Positions 14,448 through 23,004 of a stretch of DNA of 38,301 bases are shown here, piece by piece (positions within the stretch are counted from its first letter, which is position 1; the number at the start of each line of letters is the position of its first letter). The notes below the pieces were generated by a model. It did no database searches. It was not told the origin of the DNA and worked only from the letters and a program-made list of their open reading frames with translations. The stretch spans positions 1 through 38,301 of the forward strand of contig JAFSVL010000072.1 in the NCBI GenBank assembly GCA_017445015.1. The letters run 5' to 3'. Source of the stretch: Bacteroidales bacterium (GTDB lineage: Bacteria > Bacteroidota > Bacteroidia > Bacteroidales > UBA932). Position numbers and translations under genes: made by a program.

Positions 14448-15942
14448 ATTTTTGAGGAATCTTGATTTTCTGGCCGACCTTGATGTCAGCGCCGATTTTA
14501 TTGTACTCCATCAACCGCTTTGCGGTCATACCCGGATATTTGGCCGCGATTTTCGAGAGGGTGTCTCCCGATTTGACGACGTAGAGGCTGTAAGAAGAAG
14601 ACGTCGTAACCGAAGAAGGAGCCTTGCCCGGTGCATAACCGCCCACATAGAGCACCTGTCCGACCTTGAGCACATCGCTCCTCAAAGCGTTCCATTTGCG
14701 GAGCCGGTCCGGGGTGGTGCCGTATCTGGCGGCGATGCGGCTGAGCGATTCCCCGCTCTTGACGACATGGCGCTTCGGTCCTGCAGGACGGGCCGCACCG
14801 GGGGAATCCGTCCCCTTGAGAATCTGCTCGGAAAGCAGCTCGGACGCACGGTGCGCATAGAGTGAATCCGGATCCGCAGCCATGAAGGCAGCGCTCCTGT
14901 GGTATGGGAGCGTCAGCACGCAAGGGCCTTCGCTGCCGGGGAGGATGTCACAGATGTACTGGGGATTGAGCATCCTTATCTCTTCCTCCGGGATTCCCGC
15001 AACCTCTTCTATTTGTTTGAAATGCAGATTTTTCCGGATGTGGAAGGTATCCACCTGGGCCGGCATCCCCACGTCCGCGGGCACGAGGCCGTACTCTTTG
15101 TAGTAGGTCATCGCGTACCAGGCCCCTACGAAAGCCGGGACATATCCGCGCGTTTCATGGGGGAGATAGGGATAGACCGACCAGAAATCGGTGGTCCCCG
15201 CACGACGGATGGCTTTCCTCACATTCCCGATACCGCAATTATAGGCACTGATGGCGAGCGGCCAGTCCTGGAGCACCCGGTAGGCATCCCGCAGGTAACG
15301 CGCCGCGGCATCGGTGGACTTGACCATATCCCTGCGCTCATCCACAAAGGACGTGATGTTCAAGTCATAGAGTTTTGCCGTCTGATACATGAACTGCCAC
15401 ATTCCCACAGCCCCCGCTTTCGACCTTGCCAGCGGATTCATCATGGACTCTATGATGGACATGTACTTGAGTTCGAGCGGCAGACCGTAGCGGCTGAACG
15501 CCTCCTCCATCATCGGCATCAGATAGGGGCTGAGTCCGAGCACCCGCGCCATCGACCTGGGCCGCTGTTCGGCGTAAACGATCATGTAATTCTTGACGGT
15601 CTCGTTGAAGGGCAGCGCAAAAGCAGGATTCATCGCCTTGAGACGCGCGAGAAGCACTTCGTCGGACACGCGGGAAGCGAAGTGGGCGGAATCGATGTTT
15701 TCGGGAACGTCGAAATCTGTCGTATGAAGGCTCGTGCACCAGAGGTCATACAGGCTGTCGGCGGCCTCCACGCTGGGTGCGGGCCTTTGGAGGGGCGCTT
15801 CGGGCGGAAGGAGGGATTCGAGGCTGTCCGCCAAGGCACGCAGCGAATCGACGCGGGCCCGGATGGCCTCCATCTGCGCGAATGCCGCGCCGCACGGCAG
15901 CAGCAGCGCACAACAAAGCCCTATGCGACGTAAGATCCCCAT
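14446..15942 (-). CDS. MltD-type lytic transglycosylase with two LysM domains
   Basis: This 498-aa periplasmic enzyme cleaves the MurNAc-GlcNAc bond of peptidoglycan with formation of 1,6-anhydroMurNAc. After a signal peptide (residues 1-22, ending AFA-Q) and a short coiled coil come the SLT catalytic domain with Glu165 in IIESMMNPLARSKAGAVGMWQF, and AISAYNCGIGNV (active-site Asn/Gly region). Two LysM peptidoglycan-binding modules lie at about 391-433 and 453-498 (HVVKSGESLSRIAARYG, YVVKSGDTLSKIAAKY). It follows the DUF5683 gene at a distance of one base and closes the parAB-DUF5683 run. The stop is at 14446-14448, at the end of rnpB. Confidence 0.93.
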   Translation of the reverse strand: MGILRRIGLCCALLLPCGAAFAQMEAIRARVDSLRALADSLESLLPPEAPLQRPAPSVEAADSLYDLWCTSLHTTDFDVPENIDSAHFASRVSDEVLLARLKAMNPAFALPFNETVKNYMIVYAEQRPRSMARVLGLSPYLMPMMEEAFSRYGLPLELKYMSIIESMMNPLARSKAGAVGMWQFMYQTAKLYDLNITSFVDERRDMVKSTDAAARYLRDAYRVLQDWPLAISAYNCGIGNVRKAIRRAGTTDFWSVYPYLPHETRGYVPAFVGAWYAMTYYKEYGLVPADVGMPAQVDTFHIRKNLHFKQIEEVAGIPEEEIRMLNPQYICDILPGSEGPCVLTLPYHRSAAFMAADPDSLYAHRASELLSEQILKGTDSPGAARPAGPKRHVVKSGESLSRIAARYGTTPDRLRKWNALRSDVLKVGQVLYVGGYAPGKAPSSVTTSSSYSLYVVKSGDTLSKIAAKYPGMTAKRLMEYNKIGADIKVGQKIKIPQK

Positions 15943-15943
15943 A

Positions 15944-16831
15944 TCAGAATCGCAGCCCCATCCTCAGCCCCAAAGCCGGCGTCTGCTGCCCGGAAAAGGC
16001 ATAATCCATATCACCGCCGACCACTGCAGGCGCCACCCGCAGGCTCAGGTCGTCGTTTACTTCAAAATCGTGCATATAGGCAAAAACATTCGCGTCGATG
16101 ATCTGCAGCAGATACACGGCAAAGAACGCCAGCACGGAATAATCGCGGTAGCGGCGGAAAAAATCGCGGTAATAGAGCGCAGTAGATGCGGGAATCGGCC
16201 CGGTATAGGGCACTTCCGTATCCGTCGCCTCCTTATAGATGCGCCGATAGCGCTGATACTGCGTTTCATTCTGCGCCCAGAAATGTCCGGCCGCAGCCAT
16301 TCCTCCCAGGTATATGGGGACTTTCCAGTATTCCTTGTTGTAAATCTGTCCCGCCCCGGGGCAGAGGATGGAATAAATCGTCGCCTTTCCGGGCTGCGGG
16401 AAGTCGTTGGGCTTGTAGGAAATCACGCCGTCCAGCAGCGTTGCCCAGTAGGCCACGCCGGCACCCACCCAGCACCACTTGCTGATGTCCTGCCGGCCCG
16501 TCAGGTGATAATAGGTCCCGGCGCCCAGCGCACCCAGCGTCGTCCCATAGACGATGGGGAGTTTCCAGTAGTGTTTGTTGTAAATCTGATAACTGCCCAG
16601 GAAGACGAGCGAGCCCGCAAAGAGCGTACCCACCTTCGTGGTGTTCTTGTGTCCCAGCGCGCCGAAGTACTCCTTGAAGGAAAACATCTTGTCGGAGGTA
16701 TCGCGCGGGGACGCCTTGTCATCGTTATAGCTTTGGGTAAATGCTTCGGAACGGAACTGCGCCCGCAGCGGCGCCGCCCTCATCAGCAGCAGCGCAAGCG
16801 GCAGGAGCAGATATTTTCCGAAGGCCCGCAT
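15944..16831 (-). CDS. DUF5683 membrane-associated protein
   Basis: This 295-aa protein has a signal peptide (about residues 1-24, ending LRA-Q) and a DUF5683 core with two repeated motifs, QIYNKHYWKLPIVYGTTLG (about 82-100) and QIYNKEYWKVPIYLGGMAA (about 163-181), each after a hydrophobic stretch. Several hydrophobic segments suggest an integral membrane protein, or an outer-membrane barrel given the terminal Phe (GLRMGLRF). DUF5683 genes commonly lie behind parAB in Bacteroidota, and here its stop meets the parB region directly. Function unknown. Confidence 0.85.
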   Translation of the reverse strand: MRAFGKYLLLPLALLLMRAAPLRAQFRSEAFTQSYNDDKASPRDTSDKMFSFKEYFGALGHKNTTKVGTLFAGSLVFLGSYQIYNKHYWKLPIVYGTTLGALGAGTYYHLTGRQDISKWCWVGAGVAYWATLLDGVISYKPNDFPQPGKATIYSILCPGAGQIYNKEYWKVPIYLGGMAAAGHFWAQNETQYQRYRRIYKEATDTEVPYTGPIPASTALYYRDFFRRYRDYSVLAFFAVYLLQIIDANVFAYMHDFEVNDDLSLRVAPAVVGGDMDYAFSGQQTPALGLRMGLRF

Positions 16832-17748
16832 TATTCGGCGAGGCTTTCCAACGCCTTGAGGAAAGCGTCGATCTCATCGTCGGAACGGAAACGCACGGTC
16901 ATAGAGCCCTTTCCGGCCGCACTGCGGTGGACCGTCACGGCTCCGGAGAAATACCGGCTGATGCGGTTGAGTACCTGGTGATAAGCCGCAGGAAGCGCAG
17001 GGTCGGACAGGCGCACGGCAGGGCGGAGCAGTTCATCCACTTTCTGTTCGAGTTGCCGGACGGACAGGCCCTGGAAGACGACGGCGTCCCCCAGCCGCTC
17101 CTGAAGGGCCGGGTCGGGGACCCCGAGCAGCACCTTGGCATGGCCCATGGAAAGCAGGCCGTCCTTGAGGTCCCGCTGCAACTTGGCGGGGAGCCGGAGC
17201 AGGCGCAGATAGTTGGCCACGGAGGCGCGTTTCATGCCCACACGCTCCGCAAGCTGCTCCTGCGTGAGGGAACATTCCTCGGTCAGGCGGCGGAGCGCCA
17301 GGGCGATTTCCACCGGATCCAGGTCCTCGCGCTGGATATTTTCCACCAGCGCCATTTCGAGCGCGGCCGTATCATCCGCTTCACGGACATAGGCGGGAAT
17401 GCGTTCCAGCCCGGCCATCCGGCTTGCACGGAGACGCCTTTCCCCGCTGATCAGCTGATAGCGGTCTCCATCGCGCCGGACCGTCACCGGCTGGATCAGC
17501 CCCATCGCCTGGATGGAGGCGGACAGTTCGCGCAGCGTCGCTTCGTCAAACTCGTCGCGGGGCTGCAGCGGGTTGGCGTCGATTTTCCCGATTTCGATTT
17601 CCGGGACCGCACTTTCCACGGCAGCGGGCTCCGGATCCAGGGGCTCCGGGCTTTCCTGCACGGGTCTGGCGCGCAGCGTCTCCGGTGCCGGCATTTCTTC
17701 AAACAGGGCGCTCAGCCCCTTCCCTATCGGTTTCCTTTCCTTTTTCAT
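16831..17748 (-). CDS. parB: Chromosome-partitioning protein ParB
   Basis: ParB binds parS sites as a CTP-dependent clamp and, with ParA, segregates the chromosome origin. The 305-aa product starts KKERKPIGKGLSALF, as is typical, and has the ParB/Sulfiredoxin-like domain with LISGERRLRASRMAG (CTP/arginine patch), ENIQREDLDPVE, and a helix-turn-helix (SLTQEQLAERVGMKRASVANYLRLL). The C-terminal dimer domain ends at LESLAE. Start ATG 17748 overlaps the parA stop (ATGA); the frame is open further upstream but that part lies in parA. No parS palindrome of the classical type was noticed in this window. Confidence 0.95.
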   Translation of the reverse strand: MKKERKPIGKGLSALFEEMPAPETLRARPVQESPEPLDPEPAAVESAVPEIEIGKIDANPLQPRDEFDEATLRELSASIQAMGLIQPVTVRRDGDRYQLISGERRLRASRMAGLERIPAYVREADDTAALEMALVENIQREDLDPVEIALALRRLTEECSLTQEQLAERVGMKRASVANYLRLLRLPAKLQRDLKDGLLSMGHAKVLLGVPDPALQERLGDAVVFQGLSVRQLEQKVDELLRPAVRLSDPALPAAYHQVLNRISRYFSGAVTVHRSAAGKGSMTVRFRSDDEIDAFLKALESLAE

Positions 17749-18533
17749 GCTTTCGGTTCGCGGTCCATCAACTCCCGCGCAAGGTTCATATAGTTGACGC
17801 TGCTGTTGCAATTGGGATCATAGAGGATGACGGGCTCCCCATGCGAAGGGGCCTCACTGAGGCGGATACTGCGCGTAATCATGGTATTGAACACCATATC
17901 GCCGAAGTGCTCGCGCAGTTCCTCCACCACCTGTGTGTGCATGCGCGTGCGGCCATCGAACATCGTAATGACGAAACCCTCGACCGTCAGGTCCGGATTC
18001 GGACCGCTGGCCGGATTGACGCCCTGCACGAGCCGTATGGTCTGCAGGAGTTTGTTCAGGCCTTCGAGCGCATAGAATTCCGGCTGCACCGGCACAATGA
18101 CCGACGATGCCGCCGTCAGGGCGTTGACGGTCAGCAGCCCCAGGGAGGGGGCGCAGTCGATAACGATATAATCGTACCGGTCCGCAACCGGAGCGAGCGC
18201 CCGCTTGAGGATGCCCTCCCGGTTCCGGGCATCGAGCATCTCCAGTTCGACGCCGACGAGATTGATATCGGAAGGAAGCAGGTCAAGCGCAGCGATGGAA
18301 CTGTGGGCGATGGCTTTCTCCGCCGGGACGGCGCCGGTCATCACCTCATAAAGCCCGCCGGCGAGCCCGGAGAGATCGCCGCAATCGACGCCGGAAGTGG
18401 CATTCGACTGCGGATCCGCATCCACGAGCAGCACCCTGCGGTCCAGCACCGCGAGGGCGGCGCTAAGGTTGATGGCGGTCGTGGTCTTTCCCACGCCGCC
18501 TTTCTGATTGGCTATTGCTATGATTTTTGCCAT
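17745..18533 (-). CDS. parA: Chromosome-partitioning ATPase ParA (Soj)
   Basis: ParA is a Walker-type ATPase that forms a dynamic DNA-bound gradient for ParB-parS cargo. The 262-aa product has the deviant Walker A motif KGGVGKTTTAIN (about residues 11-22), the Walker A' segment LLVDADPQSNATSG (about 35-48) and Walker B in YIVIDCAPSLGLLT. It has the short N-terminus of chromosomal Soj-type proteins, with no N-terminal DNA-binding domain. Its promoter lies directly upstream at 18554-18584 and interlocks with the divergent rpsF promoter. The order parA-parB-DUF5683-transglycosylase links segregation with envelope genes. Confidence 0.96.
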   Translation of the reverse strand: MAKIIAIANQKGGVGKTTTAINLSAALAVLDRRVLLVDADPQSNATSGVDCGDLSGLAGGLYEVMTGAVPAEKAIAHSSIAALDLLPSDINLVGVELEMLDARNREGILKRALAPVADRYDYIVIDCAPSLGLLTVNALTAASSVIVPVQPEFYALEGLNKLLQTIRLVQGVNPASGPNPDLTVEGFVITMFDGRTRMHTQVVEELREHFGDMVFNTMITRSIRLSEAPSHGEPVILYDPNCNSSVNYMNLARELMDREPKA

Positions 18534-18553
18534 AAATGTCGGTTCGAGATTTG

Positions 18554-18584
18554 CAAAGATAAGAATCTTTTTGTTTTTCCGAAA
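18554..18584 (-). promoter_or_regulatory. Promoter of parA
   Basis: On the minus strand TATCTTTG (complement of 18554-18561) follows TTTC (complement of 18581-18584) after exactly 19 bp, one mismatch to the TTTG -33 box. Transcription should start near 18547, about 14 nt before the parA ATG. Confidence 0.7.
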
Positions 18585-18600
18585 GTAATTACTACCTTTG
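18570..18600 (+). promoter_or_regulatory. Promoter of the rpsF-rpsR-rplI operon
   Basis: TTTG (18570-18573) and TACCTTTG (18593-18600), 19 bp apart, match the Bacteroidota consensus. The element overlaps the divergent parA promoter (18554-18584), so polymerase at one may hinder the other. Transcription should begin near 18606, at the base of a small hairpin. Confidence 0.8.
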
Positions 18601-18604
18601 CGCT

Positions 18605-18621
18605 CCCGTCCGGAAGACGGG
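18605..18621 (+). promoter_or_regulatory. Hairpin at the start of the rpsF leader
   Basis: CCCGTC (18605-18610) and GACGGG (18616-18621) enclose loop CGGAA, at or next to the expected transcript 5' end. S6-S18 complexes are known to bind a CCG-containing hairpin in rpsF leaders of several phyla; the position fits such autoregulation. The known motif has CCG in a bulge, which I cannot confirm here. Confidence 0.35.
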
Positions 18622-18650
18622 TAAAAACCTTATAACAACAACTAACAAAA

Positions 18651-19043
18651 ATGATTAAACAGTACGAAACCGTTTTCATTGCAACTCCCGTTTTGTCTGA
18701 TGCCCAGATGAAGGAAGCGGTTGCCAAGTACACCAAGCTCATCACCGATGCCGGCGGCGAGATCGTGTACGAAGAGGATTGGGGGCTCAAGCAGCTCGCG
18801 TACCCGATCCAGCACAAGACCTCAGGATTCTATTACCTGATTGAGTTCAAGGCTTCTCCCGAGTTCGTAGCCAGCCTCGAAATCCAGTACAAGCGTGACG
18901 AGCGGATTCTCCGCTTCCTTACCGTCGCCCTTGACAAGGATGCCGTCGCCTACGCGCAGAAGAGAAGGGATAACAAGAACAAGAAGGCCGCCGAGCCTCA
19001 GCCCAAGGCCGAAGTTGAACCCGAAAACCCCCAGGAGGACTAA
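18651..19043 (+). CDS. rpsF: 30S ribosomal protein S6
   Basis: S6 binds 16S rRNA in the platform of the small subunit as a dimer with S18. The 130-aa product begins with the standard strand [17 protein letters not shown] and contains [19 protein letters not shown] and the [10 protein letters not shown] strand. The C-terminal about 25 residues are a Lys/Glu/Pro-rich tail, common in this phylum. It is first in the order rpsF-rpsR-rplI, with rpsR 2 nt downstream. Confidence 0.98.
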   Translation: MIKQYETVFIATPVLSDAQMKEAVAKYTKLITDAGGEIVYEEDWGLKQLAYPIQHKTSGFYYLIEFKASPEFVASLEIQYKRDERILRFLTVALDKDAVAYAQKRRDNKNKKAAEPQPKAEVEPENPQED

Positions 19044-19045
19044 TC

Positions 19046-19318
19046 ATGGCAGCAGTAGAAAACAACGAGATCCGTTATCTCAACCCTCCCACCGTCGAAG
19101 TACGCAAGAAGAAATACTGCCGCTTCAAGAAAGCGGGTATCAAGTATATCGACTATAAGGATGCCGAATTCCTGAAGAAGTTCCTCAACGAGCAGGGCAA
19201 GATCCTTCCCCGCCGCATTACCGGTACTTCCCTGAAATTCCAGCGCAAGGTTGCCCAGGCCGTCAAGCGTGCCCGCTCCCTCGCCCTTCTTCCCTATGTT
19301 ACTGACCTTCTTAAATAA
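19046..19318 (+). CDS. rpsR: 30S ribosomal protein S18
   Basis: S18 pairs with S6 on the small-subunit platform. The 90-aa product contains [19 protein letters not shown], then [18 protein letters not shown]-type sequence (here [19 protein letters not shown]) and [19 protein letters not shown], all hallmarks of the family. A single Cys is retained (Cys20). Start and length are normal. It lies between rpsF and rplI in one transcript. Confidence 0.98.
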   Translation: MAAVENNEIRYLNPPTVEVRKKKYCRFKKAGIKYIDYKDAEFLKKFLNEQGKILPRRITGTSLKFQRKVAQAVKRARSLALLPYVTDLLK

Positions 19319-19327
19319 TTACGGGCT

Positions 19328-19768
19328 ATGAAAATCATTCTTAAAAAAGACGTCCCCAATCTCGGCGATGCGTCCGAGGTGGTAGAAGTAAAGACCGGTT
19401 ACGCCCGCAATTATCTCATTCCCCAGGGATTCGCCATCTCGGCCACCCCTTCCAACCTGAAGCAGCTGGAGGAGACCATCCGCCAGCGTGCCCACAAGGA
19501 GGCCAAGAATATCGCTGAAGCCCAGGCGTACGCCGCCAAGATTTCCGCCGCTCCCGTCAAGGTCGCCGTCAAGGTGAACGAGCAGGAGAAGATTTACGGT
19601 GCCGTGACCGCCGCCCAGGTGGCCGAAGCTTTCGGCGCTGCCGGCATCGAGGTGGACAAGAAGAACATCACCCTTCCTGAAATCAAGGAACTCGGTGAAT
19701 ACGAGGGTAAAGTGAAGTGCTATCGCGGCGTCTTCGCCGACATCAAGATCGAGGTAGTCTCTGAATAA
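19328..19768 (+). CDS. rplI: 50S ribosomal protein L9
   Basis: L9 binds 23S rRNA near the L1 stalk and helps keep the reading frame. The 146-aa product has the N-terminal domain MKIILKKDVPNLGDASEVVEV with GYARNYLIPQGFA, a long connecting helix and the C-terminal domain ending in ADIKIEVVSE. Length is normal. It starts 9 nt after rpsR. The following MATE frame is open over the last rplI codons. Confidence 0.98.
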   Translation: MKIILKKDVPNLGDASEVVEVKTGYARNYLIPQGFAISATPSNLKQLEETIRQRAHKEAKNIAEAQAYAAKISAAPVKVAVKVNEQEKIYGAVTAAQVAEAFGAAGIEVDKKNITLPEIKELGEYEGKVKCYRGVFADIKIEVVSE

Positions 19769-19781
19769 TCAGAAGGAAATA

Positions 19782-21212
19782 TTGCTCGACCGCCTGCGGT
19801 CGGGAGGAAAAGTGAGCGGGAGGGAACAACTCTCGCTCACCTTTCGTCTGGCCGTTCCCGCCATCCTTGCCCAGGCTGCGATGTGCCTGATGAGTTACAT
19901 CGATGCGGCGATGGTGGGACAGCTGGGCAGCGCCCCCGCCGCCGCCATCGGACTCGTCAGTTCCACGGCCTGGATTTTCGGAAGTTTCTGTTACGGGAAC
20001 GCTTCGGGCTTCAGCGTACAGATCGCCCACCGCTGCGGAGCAAAGGACTATGACGGGGCCAAACGGATCCTCCGGGCCGGCCTCGCGGCGACCTTTGTGC
20101 TGAGCCTTGTCCTTTGCCTGACGGGGACGGTCGTCAGCAAGCCTCTTCCGGCATGGCTTGGCGGCAATCCGGACATTGTAGGAGACGCCACAGGCTATTT
20201 CCTGATCTTTTCCCTTTCCCTTCCGCTCTTCCAGGTGGCCGTATTTTTTGAGGCCGTCCTCATCGCCAGCGGCAATATCAAGGTCCCCAGTATCGCCAGC
20301 ATTGCGATGTGCGTCCTGGATGTGGGATTCAACGCCTTGTTTATCTTCGGGATGAATATGGGCGCCCGCGGCGCGGCGCTGGGAACGGCGCTGGCCACCG
20401 GCTGTTCCGCCCTCTTCCTGATGGCCTACACCTTCCGCAGGAGTACGGAACTCAGGCACAAGCCCTCCTTCCTTCAGCCCATGCGCCGTTTTCTGGGACA
20501 GCGCAGCCTCAAGGTGGAATGGAAACTGGCGGAAGGCGCAGAAAGTCCGGCAAACACCATCCTCGGCAAAGCCCTGAAGATTTCCGCTCCCCTGTGGCTG
20601 CAGAACCTGATCGTGCGCGGGGCCTATATCGCCGCGACAGTGCTTATCGCACCGCTGGGGACCGTCGCCATCGCCGCCAACGCCTTCGCTATCATCGCCG
20701 AGGGCTTCTGCTACCTGCCCGGATACGGCATGCAGGACGCGGCGACGACGCTTGTAGGGCAAAGCCTGGGCGCCCGTCGCAAGGATATGGCGCAACGCTT
20801 CGCGTTCATCACGATCGGCAGCGGAGCGGCGATGATGGCGATACTCGCCGTGCTGATGTGGATTTTCGCCCCGCAGATCATGCACTGGATGAGCACGGAC
20901 CCCGATGTCGTCGCCCTCGGGGCCAGATGTCTGCGTATCGAGGCCTGGGCGGAACTGTTCTTCGGCATCAGCATCGTCGGTTACGGCTGCTGCATCGGAA
21001 CGGGGAATACAATGGTTCCGTCGCTCATCAACATCCTGAGCATGTGGGTCGTACGAATCGGGCTTTCGCTGCTCCTGATTCCCCGGTACGGCCTGGAAGG
21101 CTACTGGATGGCAATGGCGACGGATCTGATACTCAAAGGCGTTATCTTTGCCCTTTACTGTTTCTCCGGGATGTTCTTGAGAAGTTCCCGCAGGAAGTCC
21201 CAGGCTTTCTGA
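19782..21212 (+). CDS. MATE-family multidrug/organic cation efflux transporter
   Basis: MATE proteins export drugs, toxins or metabolites using a Na+ or H+ gradient. The 476-aa product has 12 hydrophobic segments in two homologous halves, with the typical openings LAVPAILAQAAMCLMSYIDAAMVGQLG and LKISAPLWLQNLIVRG, and conserved GQSLGARR in the second half. I chose TTG 19782, preceded by AGAAGGA (19771-19777), a good ribosome-binding site. CTG 19761, inside rplI, is the alternative; there is no nearby ATG. It is read through from rplI. The last 58 bases overlap the convergent pepD gene. Substrate unknown. Confidence 0.9.
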   Translation: MLDRLRSGGKVSGREQLSLTFRLAVPAILAQAAMCLMSYIDAAMVGQLGSAPAAAIGLVSSTAWIFGSFCYGNASGFSVQIAHRCGAKDYDGAKRILRAGLAATFVLSLVLCLTGTVVSKPLPAWLGGNPDIVGDATGYFLIFSLSLPLFQVAVFFEAVLIASGNIKVPSIASIAMCVLDVGFNALFIFGMNMGARGAALGTALATGCSALFLMAYTFRRSTELRHKPSFLQPMRRFLGQRSLKVEWKLAEGAESPANTILGKALKISAPLWLQNLIVRGAYIAATVLIAPLGTVAIAANAFAIIAEGFCYLPGYGMQDAATTLVGQSLGARRKDMAQRFAFITIGSGAAMMAILAVLMWIFAPQIMHWMSTDPDVVALGARCLRIEAWAELFFGISIVGYGCCIGTGNTMVPSLINILSMWVVRIGLSLLLIPRYGLEGYWMAMATDLILKGVIFALYCFSGMFLRSSRRKSQAF

Positions 21213-22612
21213 ATCGAGGGGATATAGGTCCGTTCATCCGGAGAATGCGGATAACGGACGGTCGGCCCTATCGAAACCATCTCCCAGTGAGGATATTTGG
21301 CTCCCATGATGGCACATTCAAGGCCACCGTGCGTAGCGGCGGTATCCATGGGTTTCCCATACATCCTGTTGTGCAGGTCGTTCATCAACTTGATAATCGG
21401 CGCATCCGGACGCGGCACCCAGCCGGGATAACCGCCATAGGTGCGCACTTTGGCCCCCGCCATCTCGAAGATGCAGCGGACACGCTGTGCCAACTGTTCC
21501 TTGGAGGCGTCGATAGCGCTGCGCATCAGGGACTTGACCTTCACATGAGAGCTGCGGGTCTCGACGATGGCCATATTGATGGACGTTTCCGTAAGACCCG
21601 GCATGCTCTGGCTCATGCGAATGACATTGGACGGGCAGGCGATAAGGCTTTTGACAATGTTGAGCGCCACTCCGTCCTCTATATAATGCGTAGTGGAACG
21701 CAGCGGTTCAATGGAAGTCTTCAACGACGGGTCGCTCTCCTTATATACGGAGGCGGCATTCTTGAAACTGCGGGTCACTGCACGCTTGAAGGCGGACAGC
21801 CTTTCCTGCGGAACCGCCACGACGGCCTCCGCTTCGAAAGGAATGGCATTGCGCAGGCTACCGCCGTTGAAACGCACGAGCTTCACACCGTATTTTTCCA
21901 TGACGGGAAGCAGCGCATAGGCGATGATCTTGTTCGCATTGCCGCGATAGAGGCTGATATCCATGCCGGAATGGCCTCCCTGCAGGCCGGCAACGCTCAG
22001 GCGGAAGGTCTTGTATCCTTCCTGCGCACGCACCTTCCGATAAGCGAAATCCGCCTCGATATCCAGACCGCCGGCACAGCCGATGCAGAGTTCGTCCTGG
22101 TCTTCGGAATCCAGATTGAGGAGGATGTCTCCCTTCAAAACACCGGGCCTGAGCTTGTCGGCCCCGGTCATACCGGTTTCCTCATCATAGGTAATGAGTA
22201 CTTCCAGCGGCCCGTGTGGCACGTCGGAAGACTCCGCGACGCTCATCGCAAGCGCCACGCCCAGACCGTCATCCGCGCCGAGGGTGGTGCCGTCCGCAGT
22301 CACCCAGTCTCCCTCGATCAGGGTCTTGATGGGGTCATTAAGGAAATCGTGGCCGGAACTCGCGATTTTCTGCGGCACCATATCCATGTGGGCCTGCAGA
22401 ATCACGCCCTTGCGGTTTTCATAACCCGGCGTGGCGGGAATGCGCATAATCACGTTCCCAGTCTCGTCGGCAAAGGTCTCGACGCCTTTTTCCTTCCCCC
22501 ACTTCAAAAGGAAGGCGCGTACTTTTTCCTCGTGCTTGGAAGGGCGCGGCTGCTGCGTCAGCAGATAAAAATTGTTCCAGACAATGCCTGGCTGTAAGTC
22601 TTTGATCGTCAT
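21155..22612 (-). CDS. pepD: Aminoacyl-histidine dipeptidase (M20 family, PepD)
   Basis: PepD cleaves Xaa-His dipeptides (carnosinase-type activity) and other dipeptides with two zinc ions. The 485-aa product carries the M20 metal motifs: QAHMDMV (His and Asp), GTTLGADDGLGVA (bridging Asp), YDEETGMTGA (catalytic Glu and metal Glu), NLDSED and, near the C-terminus, ATHGGLECAIM with the last His. No signal peptide, so cytoplasmic. Start ATG 22612 overlaps the stop of the dehydratase-like gene (ATGA), so the two are coupled. Its 3' end overlaps the convergent MATE gene by 58 bp. Confidence 0.95.
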   Translation of the reverse strand: MTIKDLQPGIVWNNFYLLTQQPRPSKHEEKVRAFLLKWGKEKGVETFADETGNVIMRIPATPGYENRKGVILQAHMDMVPQKIASSGHDFLNDPIKTLIEGDWVTADGTTLGADDGLGVALAMSVAESSDVPHGPLEVLITYDEETGMTGADKLRPGVLKGDILLNLDSEDQDELCIGCAGGLDIEADFAYRKVRAQEGYKTFRLSVAGLQGGHSGMDISLYRGNANKIIAYALLPVMEKYGVKLVRFNGGSLRNAIPFEAEAVVAVPQERLSAFKRAVTRSFKNAASVYKESDPSLKTSIEPLRSTTHYIEDGVALNIVKSLIACPSNVIRMSQSMPGLTETSINMAIVETRSSHVKVKSLMRSAIDASKEQLAQRVRCIFEMAGAKVRTYGGYPGWVPRPDAPIIKLMNDLHNRMYGKPMDTAATHGGLECAIMGAKYPHWEMVSIGPTVRYPHSPDERTYIPSIQKAWDFLRELLKNIPEKQ

Positions 22613-22905
22613 ATCGTCTGTGATTTTAAATGAATCGTCATCCTTGCCTTGAGCGTATCGCCCTCCGTGATTCTGATGCGCAGGTTCTCCCCTTCCGCCT
22701 CGAAATCGTAACGGAGGACCGTTTCCTCCGCCTTGGGGAATACCGGAGAGAGGAATTTGATTTCTTTTACGGTATCCGGCACGGCCTGCGGGCCGAGCAG
22801 ATCCAGCGCTATCTGGAAAAGACAGGCGCCCGGCGTCACCGGAAAGCCCGGGAAATGGGCCTTATAGATTTCCGAATGGGGATTTAAACGGACGACGGCG
22901 GACAT
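22609..22905 (-). CDS. FabZ-like hotdog-fold dehydratase-like protein
   Basis: This 98-aa single hotdog domain carries the signature HFPGFPVTPGACLFQIALDLLG, in which the His corresponds to the catalytic residue of FabZ/FabA 3-hydroxyacyl-ACP dehydratases. It is shorter than FabZ (about 145 aa), and lacks part of the C-terminal helix-strand region, so it resembles the stand-alone small dehydratases of lipid and aryl-polyene clusters. No polyketide cluster is nearby. The frame is open upstream through the tRNA-Thr gene; ATG 22905 is the first start that does not run into the tRNA. It lies 17 nt after the tRNA and overlaps pepD by 4 nt. Confidence 0.75.
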   Translation of the reverse strand: MSAVVRLNPHSEIYKAHFPGFPVTPGACLFQIALDLLGPQAVPDTVKEIKFLSPVFPKAEETVLRYDFEAEGENLRIRITEGDTLKARMTIHLKSQTI

Positions 22906-22922
22906 GCCGCCGTCTGGAGAAG

Positions 22923-22995
22923 AGCCACTCATCAGGCTCGAACTGACGACCTGCGCGTTACGAATGCGCTGCTCTACCGACTGAGCTAAAGTGGC
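22923..22995 (-). tRNA. tRNA-Thr (anticodon CGT)
   Basis: The minus strand folds into a full cloverleaf: acceptor GCCACTT with GAGTGGC (one G-U), D arm GCTC/GAGC, anticodon loop TTCGTAA giving CGT (reads ACG), and T arm with TTCGAGC. The anticodon stem has one A-C mismatch next to the loop (GCGCA with CGCGC). The discriminator is U and CCA is not encoded. It has its own consensus promoter 10 bp upstream and no terminator before the dehydratase-like gene. Confidence 0.95.
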
Positions 22996-23004
22996 TTGGG
23001 GTTG

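Noticed and set aside
16831-18533. parS site near parAB
   Set aside because: I looked for a 16-bp palindrome of the TGTTTCACGTGAAACA type and saw none in the par region or its promoter; it may be elsewhere in the genome.
20309-22597. 762-codon plus-strand frame
   Set aside because: It is out of frame over the MATE gene and antisense to pepD; both of those have full family signatures, while this frame has none. Long open antisense frames are expected in GC-rich DNA.
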